Shown: piece by piece, positions 56,366-64,000 of the stretch
Numbering within the stretch: position 1 is the stretch's first letter
Layout: each line of letters starts with the position of its first letter
NCBI GenBank assembly: GCA_963555705.1
Contig: OY743187.1
Span: 13,468,133 to 13,532,132 of the forward strand
DNA from: Ligustrum vulgare
Taxonomy: Eukaryota; Streptophyta; Magnoliopsida; Lamiales; Oleaceae
Direction: 5' to 3'
DNA length: 64,000 bases
Translations under genes and position numbers: made by a program
The notes under the pieces: generated by a model
What the model saw: the letters and a program-made list of their open reading frames with translations, nothing else
Databases searched by the model: none
What the model was told of the DNA's origin: nothing

Positions 56366-56929
56366 TTTTGGATAAGGTTTATAATATAGAAAAACAGATT
56401 TAACACCCCCTGCCAGTTCCTCACTTTGCCAGAGCTTCAATACCACCAGTTTTGCAGCATAAATTATTCTTCTGCGGCTATTTTCTGGCTTCGGCAACAC
56501 CCGTTAATCCATATCTAAGTTGCACAGAATAGAAAACGAAAACGAAAACAAAAAGACATGACATGACATCACAAGTCGATCACATAACCACCACCACACA
56601 AACTTCAGGGTTCATGAGAATGCTAGTGTTTTTTCTTCTTTTGATTCAGAGTCCCAAGAAAGTATGAAATTGTGCCTTAATACAAATACAAATGGGATTC
56701 TGGAAATGATTTGAGATTTCTGAGTCAGAAGAGGAGAAGAGTGTGACTTTTGCGGGTTTTAACGAATCCAAGACAGAATTATATAAAAATAATATATATA
56801 TATATATAAAAAAAAAAAATCCAACTGAATAGTCTTTGTCTGTGTGTTAAACAAGCTCGAAGTTTCTGAAGGATAGACAATTTCCAAAAGAAAAAATTAC
56901 AAGACTTTGGATGTGTTGATCTAGCCAAG

Positions 56930-57412
56930 GGCAATACCCTAAATTTGGGGTAATATGATAATATCCTCTCCGTTAGTGCCTCAAATTTGGAGTTGCACTA
57001 TTCACAATCTAAATTTGGGATTGACATTTTTTATTTACTAAATTGCTATTTTCATATTTAATTTAAATACTAAATATTTATAATTAGTGCAATAATTTGT
57101 TGTTTTAGTAATAATCGTATTTGTAAATATTATAATTCTATAATTGTTAATTTCATTTTTTTCTAAAAAAAATATTTTTGTTCATAATAATTTAATTTGT
57201 TTTATTCTACGCATTAGCTATTAAATTAAATTAAAGTCATTAATTAAAAAATTTATAATCAATGTAAAAATATTAAGGAATTATAAGAAAAATGGGTACT
57301 ATTCACTTGACCCCAAATTTGAGATCAAGTTGTTGAAGAAGAATTTGAATCTACCCCGAATTTGGAGTAAACTGTTGGAGATAGCCTAAGAGCATCTTCA
57401 AAAAGATGTAAT
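56930..57412. repeat. MITE-like repeat, copy 1
   Basis: The outer parts are inverted: CCTAAATTTGGGGTAA near the left and CCCCGAATTTGGAGTAAACT near the right, with TATTCACTTGACCCCAAATT inside. The same arrangement recurs at about 60950-61522. It lies just upstream of the kinase gene. TSD and superfamily were not determined. Confidence 0.55.
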
Positions 57413-57441
57413 TGGTGCAAAAATTTCCTATGTTTTACATT

Positions 57442-59401
57442 GGGTTAATAGCACAAAACGTCCCAACGTTTTGATTTTTGACGCTAAACGTCACAACCTT
57501 TACATTTTCTTGTGAAAGACATCATTTCCATCAAATTTAACCCCATTTCACCGTTAATTTAGAATTGAACAGTAAATATTTAACACATGCAAGGGCATTT
57601 TCGTCAAAATCAAAAGCAGCTCATTCATATTTGGGTAATTGGCACAAAACGTCCCTATGACACTTATTGTGGAAAAACGTCCATACGTTTATTTTTTTGG
57701 CGAATAACGTCCCTACGTTTATTTTTTTGCGAATAACGTCCCTACTTTTAAATTTTCTTGTTGATTAGTCCCCAAATTTTACTTTTCTTTCAATTTAGTC
57801 ATTCCTATTTGATTTAAAGGTAATTGTCTTCAAACGTGTATAACTTTTGATCTACAACTCCGAATTGCACTCCGTTTTTGCATTGAACTCCAAATTCAAC
57901 CATCTTTCTTATGATATATCATGTGCTCATTTATTAAACATTTCGTTTTGACTTTTGTATAGTAGATACTTATTTTGTTAGGGCATCATTGATTGACGTA
58001 AATTGATTTATGTAAATTTTATTGAAAGAGTGAAATTTTAATTTTAGTGTGTTCGGCGACCAGCGGAATTTATAAATTGGATTTATTTGACTTTTTTATT
58101 TTTTTAAGATAAAATATTTGATTAAAAATTTGTATGTTTAGCCCCTGTTTGAGCCATATTATAATCTCTAATAACTTTTTGAACAACACACATTCTCTCT
58201 CTTTCTCCAATTTTTAAAAAGTGATTTGAAGAGAGAGAATGTGTGGTGTTCAGAAAGTTATTAGAGATTATAACATGGCTTAAACAGGGGCTAAACATAC
58301 CAATTTTTAACCAAATATTTTACCTTAAAAAGATTACAAAGTCAAATAAATCCAATTTATAAATTCCGCTGGTCGCCGAACACACACTAAAATTAAAATT
58401 TCATTGTTTCAATAAAATTTACAGAAATCAATTTACGTCAATCAATTATGCCCTAACAAAATAAGTATCTACTATACAAAAGTCAAAACGAAATGTTTAA
58501 TAAATGAGCACATGATACATCATAAGAAAGATGGTTGAATTTGGAGTTCAACGCAAAAAACGGAGTGCAATTCGGAGTTGTAGATCAAAAGTTATACACG
58601 TTTGAAGACAATTACCTTTAAATAAAATACGGAATGACTAAATTGAAAGAAAAGTAAAATTTGGGGACTAATGAACAAGAAAATTTAAAGGTAGGGACGT
58701 TATTCGCCAACAAAATAAACGTAGGGACGTTATTCGCCAAAAAAATAAACGTAGGGACGTTTTTCCACAATAAGTATCAAACGTAGGGACGTTTTGTGCC
58801 AATTACCCAAGTATGAATGGGCTGCTTTTTTTTGGACGAAAATGCCCTTGACATTTACTATGCAATTTGAAGTTAACGGTGAAATGGGGTTAAAATTGAC
58901 AGAAATGATGTCTTCTACCAAAAATTGTAAAGGTTGGGATGTTTAGCGTCAAAAATCAAAACGTTGGGACGTTTTGCACAATACATGTCAAACGTTGTGA
59001 CGTTTTGTGCTATTTACCCTTAAATCAAATACGAAATGACTAAATTGAAAGAAAAGTAAAATTTGAGGACTAATCAACAAGAAAATTTAAAGGTAGGGAC
59101 GTTATTCGCAAAAAAATAAACGTAGGGTCGTTTTTCCACAATAAGTGTCAAATGTAGGGTCGTTTTGTGCCAATTACCCAAATATGAATGAGCTGCTTTT
59201 GTTTTTAACGAAAATGCCCTTGCGTGTGTTAAATATTTACTGTTAAATTCTAAATTAACGGTGAAATGTGGTTAAATTTGACGGAAAGGATGTCTCCCAC
59301 AAGAAAATGTAAAGGTTGGGACGTTTAGCGTCAAAAATAAAAACGTTGGGACGTTTTGCACAATACATGTCAAAAGTAGGGACGTTTTGTGCTATTAACC
59401 C
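57442..59401. mobile_element. MULE-type foldback element with long inverted arms
   Basis: Ends are perfect inverted repeats over about the first 18 bases (GGGTTAATAGCACAAAAC; right end GTTTTGTGCTATTAACCC), flanked by a perfect 9-bp duplication TTTTACATT (57433-57441, 59402-59410), the size made by Mutator-like elements. The arms of about 760 bp are near-complementary and meet around 58204-58224. The right arm is longer because its outer part of about 380 bp is present twice (about 58640-59022 and 59023-59401). The AACGTCCCTACG motif repeats many times. There is no transposase. The centre is a copy of the dispersed short repeat. Confidence 0.85.
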
Positions 59402-59410
59402 TTTTACATT

Positions 59411-60437
59411 TATTGTGCAAAACGTTTCAATATTCACATTTTTGACGTATAACATCCCTATTTACCAAATTCTTGCGAATAATGTCATTTCTGTTTAAAC
59501 GTCTCTTCACCGTCAAGTCTCATTAAAACTGTGAAGTTTTTAAAATCTAAAAGGCAGTTTCGTCCACAATCAATTTTAACCCCTTTCTCCCCATTAGTTG
59601 ATAATGTAAACTCTAGCCCAATATATTATCTTGTTGCTCATCCTCATCCGCTACGGAGGGTTGTGTATTATATTGATTTCTAAAATATATAGACATGAAC
59701 ACTAGATCTCAAGGCTACATTTTTTGTTTGTTGATGTTGAATTTTGTGTTGTAGATGGTTGTGTACACTGTACAGCGAATGTGATGAGAATTGCTTTTTT
59801 TAACAGGTTGGATTTTTTAACAAGACGATTTGTTGCGTGCTATTGTATAGGCAGAGACATTTTACGCAATATTTGTCAAAAGTACGGATTTTTAATGTTA
59901 AACATTTTCAAATATTGGGACGTTATTCACCAAAGTCATTTAAACATAGGGATGTTGAGAATCAAGTTCATCTCAAGAAAACTGTGTTACCTTTCTACAA
60001 AATTCCGCTTCGTTTTGTCACTATTAAAATTCAAATTGAAACACGACGAATTTAATTGATACACCTCCAATTCATCCTCTTCTATTCTTATTGTTGTTAT
60101 TATCGTGGTGAAGAGTGGGTCGTTTACCTATTTTACATTATTTTTTAAAATTAATTTATGAATTCATTTTTTAAATAATATTATTGGCAGTTACCGACAT
60201 GAAGGCGGAAAAGAAAGAAACGCGTTAAAATTGATGTGGACAAAACTACCCTTCAAAATTTAAAAACTTTATTGTTGAGATTGGACTTGACCGTGAAAAG
60301 ATGTTTAAAGTAACAAAAAGGGCGTTCTCAATAAGAAATTGGAAAGATGTGGACAATATGCGCAAAAAATATGAATGTTGGAATGTTTTCTACAACGAGT
60401 GTAAAAAATAGAGACGTTTTGCGCAAATTGCCCTTTT
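59411..60437. repeat. Degenerate relative of the foldback element
   Basis: TTATTGTGCAAAACGTTTCA at the left and GACGTTTTGCGCAAATTGCC at the right are in inverted orientation. Inside are decayed 'TTGGGACGTTATTC' and 'GTCAAAAGTACGG' motifs. The region in between is largely unrecognisable. Short ORFs here (59724-60059) are not supported. Confidence 0.5.
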
Positions 60438-60945
60438 AAAAGTGAATATGATTTACTTGGAGACAAAATGATATTATAGCAGTAAAAAATCTAACATCTG
60501 GGTCATGCACTTTGTAGAAACGAGATACTGATTTCTTTCCACTGTCTAATCACATTCATGAAGCTTTAAAGCAAATTTTGGTTTCATACATACAGCCACA
60601 GAATCATTGGGCCAGACATTTGTCCCTGTCATATAGTGGTGACTCATCTACTTTTCTTGGTCGTCTTCAACTAAGCATATTGCATTTGCAATCAACAAGG
60701 AACTTGATTTGGATTCTGCATACTAGACTGATTACCTTGCACTACTTACTCAATCCTAGAGTAGTGAAGAGAATGTGACAGACATGAGATATTCACATTA
60801 TGAATCTTGAGGACGAGGTTCATTTAAGGGGATGGTTTCACAGCCTTCTCAAACCTCACCCTCACTCCCTTACCTTTGCTCACCTCTCACCTCTTCTAGA
60901 ATATCCTATAACCAATTTAAAAATATAGGCATATAGCACATGTCC
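60438..60945. other. Short spacer, possible retroelement tail
   Basis: No supported gene. AATCTTGAGGACGAGGTTCA and the following TTTAAGGGGATGG (about 60802-60834) resemble the last codons and purine tract of a Ty3/gypsy pol, but nothing else of such an element is recognisable. Confidence 0.3.
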
Positions 60946-60949
60946 AAGG

Positions 60950-61522
60950 TAAAAGGGAGATTTGAAGATTATTATGTCCAATTTGGGGTTACACTATTCA
61001 TAACCTCAAATTTGGGGTTGGTCTTAATTAATTATCAAATTGTCATTTCCTTATTTAATTTAAATGTTAAACATTATTAATTAATCTAATAATTTGTTGT
61101 TATAGTAATTATCTTAATTGTAAATATTATAATAATAATTATTTAATAATTATTGTTGTAATTTTATAATTGTTAATTTAATTTTTCTTAGAAAAATTAT
61201 TTTTGTTCTAAATAATAGTAATATTTTTGTTAATATTGTTACAAAATCGGCACGAATTAGTTTGGATAATTAAAAATACTGAAATTTTATTTCCAAAACT
61301 AACGACGACATATGTCAAATGAAGCTACATATGCAACAATATCGTTTAATTTAGGGAATTTGTAGCCACTGGACGTATTTTATAATCAAGGTATAATTGT
61401 TAAAAAATTAGAAGAAAATTGGGTACTATTCACTTAACCCCAAATTTGGGGTTAAATGGTTAGAGATAAAATTTGAGTCTACCCCAAATTTGGGGTAAAG
61501 ATTACCATTGGAGATGACCTTA
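60950..61522. repeat. MITE-like repeat, copy 2
   Basis: CAATTTGGGGTTACACTATT near the left and CACTTAACCCCAAATTTGGG, then TTGGAGATGACCTTAG at the right. It shares the TGTCATTT(C)...TTTAATTTAAATGTTAAA interior with copy 1 at 56930. Confidence 0.55.
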
Positions 61523-62191
61523 GTGCTAACAGAATCCACCGCCCCCCCCCCCCCCCTCCCCGGGGCCCCTTCTGTCACGTTATCAATCTCTATCTTTGTT
61601 TCCTTTTCTCCTATATTTCTGCCTTTCTTCTATGTTTTTCATATGTTCATTTAATTTCTGCAATGTAATCAAAATATCAAGCAATGAAATGACAGTTTAA
61701 TTCATATTTCAGGCATTTACAGTTTATACTTCCTATTTGAGTTTATTGTTGCTTGGTATTGGTTGAGTTCTACATCAATTTGAGCCTCAACCATAACACT
61801 AGGCTTCGAAATTAGAAAAGATAAGATACACACACACAGATATATATAAATTTGCATACATGAAGAAATATTCTACTAAACATTGTCGCTTAGCTTATTA
61901 ACATATCAATTCAAAAATCTAATTAGCCATTGTTTGGTAACCATTAATTGAGAAAATAGTTTTTTGAATAGTGATTTTAAGATAATGTGTGACTGAAAAG
62001 TAGGGAAATTTTTTTTAGTTCACGTGCAAAATATTTTATTGTGTGAATGCGTGGTGGTCAATGAGTAGGGTAGGAAAATGTTTTTTTTTTTTTTTTTTAA
62101 ATGGTTGTTAAACAAGTGCTTAATATGTGCAATTCATAGTAAGTTTATTCACCAATTATCAATGTACTGTGTCAGTGTTATTTGGTTTAGC

Positions 62192-62362
62192 CACTGTCTG
62201 GTAACTTGTTTATAACACACATTGTTTATAATACACATTCTCCCCAAACTACTTTTTAAATCACAATTTTATAAAACTATTTTTCATCCACATATTTTAC
62301 CTTGAAAAAAGTAAATTTTTTGTTTATAAATGATAAAAAAAACTTTTACCAAATGAAGGCTT
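62192..62362. repeat. Dispersed short MITE-like repeat, copy D
   Basis: CACTGTCTGGTAACTTGTTT ... AACTACTTTTTAAATCACAA ... CATATTTTACCTTG ... TTACCAAATGAAGGCTTAAC. The outer inverted words TGGTAA and TTACCA bound a core like those of the other copies. Confidence 0.5.
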
Positions 62363-62493
62363 AACTAACATTGTTTAGTATATCATTTTTTGGCATTAAT
62401 TAATTTGACATTTTAAATAATATATCTAAGACGATGAAACAATTAAACTAGTAAAACCTTTTATTAAGTACTGAATAACATTATATATACTTA

Positions 62494-62522
62494 TACATAC
62501 ATACATACATACATACATACAC
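62494..62522. repeat. (CATA)n microsatellite
   Basis: Seven tandem CATA/ATAC tetranucleotides. Confidence 0.95.
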
Positions 62523-63630
62523 TACCTTAAAAGTATGAACATGAGAAAATATTTCATATCACCATTTTGTCCTTGCACTTTTTACTCTAAGCCAACTATA
62601 CATTTCTTCATTGCCCATTAACTATTTAACTAATTAATCGAGTTAAATAAAACAAAAAAAGATTTCTAGGTCACTTTTCACACCTTGCTTCGTCACTATA
62701 AAATATTTCTCTTTATTGTCATTGTAGAAATTCTTCAAATTATTATTGTTTGGGTTATCAATTATATTAGAATGAAAACGACAACACTGTAATAGACAAA
62801 ACAAATAATTTTTTTAAATTAAATATTCTGTAATCATTTTCTTTATGAGTTCTGGAGGTGGGTGTTTGAAGTTATCGAAAGAGAAAATTGGCTAATATTA
62901 GTAATAAAGAAGTTTTTCACAATTTTTTTTAACATCTAGATCGCACAAAATATCTGTCATGGTAAACTTTTTTCTTATATTGTCTTTTTTCAATTCAAAG
63001 CATGAAATTTGACATCAAGATCAACAATATTTTGAAAATTTTATTGAAAAATATGCATAATTGAATTTTCCTTACCAATTTCCAGTTAATTAAATAATAA
63101 AGAAAAATATGGTTGGAATTTGAATAGTTTTGTAACTTTCTATTACTATTTAGTACTCATTATCCTATTTAATATTTAAATCCTTACATCATTTAGCAAA
63201 CTCATTAGAGAAATAATACCATTTAGTATACAAAACCTGCAACATATTCCAAATTAATTATCGAACACACTAACTATTTCTTTTTTCAAATTTACATAGT
63301 TTTTTCATTTTTCAGTTTTGACCGATTAGTACTTCTCACATTGATATCTTCTTGTGGAGATGAATAAAGTGTTCAATTTCTCAACATCAACTAAAAAATC
63401 AGCAAGCATAAAAAAGGCGGGACACGTCCTTCGACATCATCATTTTCCCTGCTAAAGTTGGCTTACTTCTTTTCAATTTAACATTGGTCTCACCACAGTA
63501 TTTTTTGAACAATTCTCATCCACAACTTAAAATTAATTGAGGTTAGTGATGATATCAGCTTGGCCCATTAAATAATTTATTACATTGATATATTATCTAA
63601 TAATTTACAATGATAATAAGATTTATAATT

Positions 63631-64000
63631 GGGTAAACAACACAAATGGTCCCCCAACGTTTGGATTTTGGCATTTATACATTCAGAATCACCAAACGTT
63701 GCGAAAATGGTCCCTACCGTTAGATTCCGATAGTTTCCACCGTTAAAAAGTGTAAATAGTACAAATGGTCCCTAACCTTTAAGTTTCTTGCGATAATAGT
63801 CCCTAACGTATTAAGGTCATGTTTGACATATTTAGTTTGTAACATCCAAATGTTTGGCGTATTTTGTTCCTAACATATTAAGTCCCCACGTTTGGCATAT
63901 TTAGTCCCTAACTTATCAAGCCTCTATTTGAGACCAATTATTTCAAATAATATGGTTTGTAATTGTAATTTTTTTAAGAATTTGTGATTATTTTAGTGAT
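63631..64000. mobile_element. Left part of a further MULE-like foldback, cut by the window end
   Basis: It begins GGGTAAACAACACAAATGGT then CCCCCAACG, parallel to the end of the element at 57442. Repeating TAGTCCCTAACGTATTAAG motifs follow. The right end lies outside the window, so neither TSD nor coding content can be judged. Confidence 0.5.

Larger units (their letters stand above)
61523..63630. other. Intergenic stretch with simple and short dispersed repeats
   Basis: No gene. A C17-type run and CCCCGGGGCCCC lie at about 61541-61570. A T-run is at 62082-62098. Copies of the short dispersed repeat lie at about 61925-62115 and 62192-62362, and a (CATA)n tract at 62494-62522. Confidence 0.55.

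Noticed and set aside
56366..56500. Upstream in-frame extension of the receptor kinase by 45 codons
   Set aside because: The extension would bury the signal peptide; the ATG at 56365 opens a normal secretion signal.
60578..60834. Possible retroelement pol fragment or small gene
   Set aside because: Just a short tail-like phrase (LEDEVHLRGW) and a purine run resemble pol; no further homology supports a gene.

Overview
This is nuclear DNA of a flowering plant, most likely a eudicot. The evidence is spliced genes with AT-rich introns, a group I WRKY factor, an LRR receptor kinase, plant-type Ty3/gypsy retrotransposons nested in one another, and many non-autonomous DNA transposons. No rRNA, tRNA, organellar or bacterial gene was seen. 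By my count about 35 kb of the 64 kb is LTR-retrotransposon sequence.

Layout. (1) 1-7.8 kb: AT-rich flank with a palindrome, then a five-exon WRKY32-type gene on the minus strand (coding 7684 to 3442) with one GC-AG intron. (2) 8.2-12.5 kb: a complete non-coding LTR element on the minus strand (TSD ATTTC) whose interior is tandem arrays. Its U5, primer-binding site and polypurine tract match those of the coding Tat-type element at 36.4-48.4 kb, so it looks like that family's non-autonomous partner. (3) 14.1-14.7 kb: a non-autonomous hAT element with an 8-bp TSD. (4) 16.2-34.5 kb: a decayed chromovirus-type Ty3/gypsy element on the plus strand. A second LTR element (22,118-32,020, minus strand, two 3,289-bp LTRs, TSD ATATA) sits in its integrase gene, and a solo LTR (TSD CTTTG) sits in its 3' LTR. 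(5) 34.9-35.9 kb: another solo LTR (TSD TCTAC). (6) 36.4-48.4 kb: a decayed Tat-lineage element with gag, protease, RT, RNase H, a second archaeal-type RNase H, integrase and a spliced antisense accessory gene. (7) 48.4-53.7 kb: intergenic DNA with two hAT-like elements and a SINE-like sequence. (8) 53.8-56.4 kb: an intact single-exon LRR receptor-like kinase on the minus strand. (9) 56.9-64 kb: MITE-like and MULE-type foldback elements, the clearest with a 9-bp TSD.

The most unusual content is inside the young element at 22.1-32.0 kb. Most of its pol region has been replaced by a cassette on the opposite strand. The cassette holds a 183-aa basic, cysteine-rich protein and an intronless 217-aa LONELY GUY (LOG) cytokinin-activating enzyme. 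Each gene has its own TATA-like box, and three related stem-loop units and an AATAAA-type signal follow the LOG gene. The two LTRs have the same length with no net indel and look identical wherever compared, so this cassette has moved recently. It may be a captured host or viral module carried as mobile cargo.

The two host genes flanking the retroelements (WRKY and LRR kinase) appear intact and unrelated to each other. All retroelement coding regions outside the LOG cassette carry stops or frameshifts.
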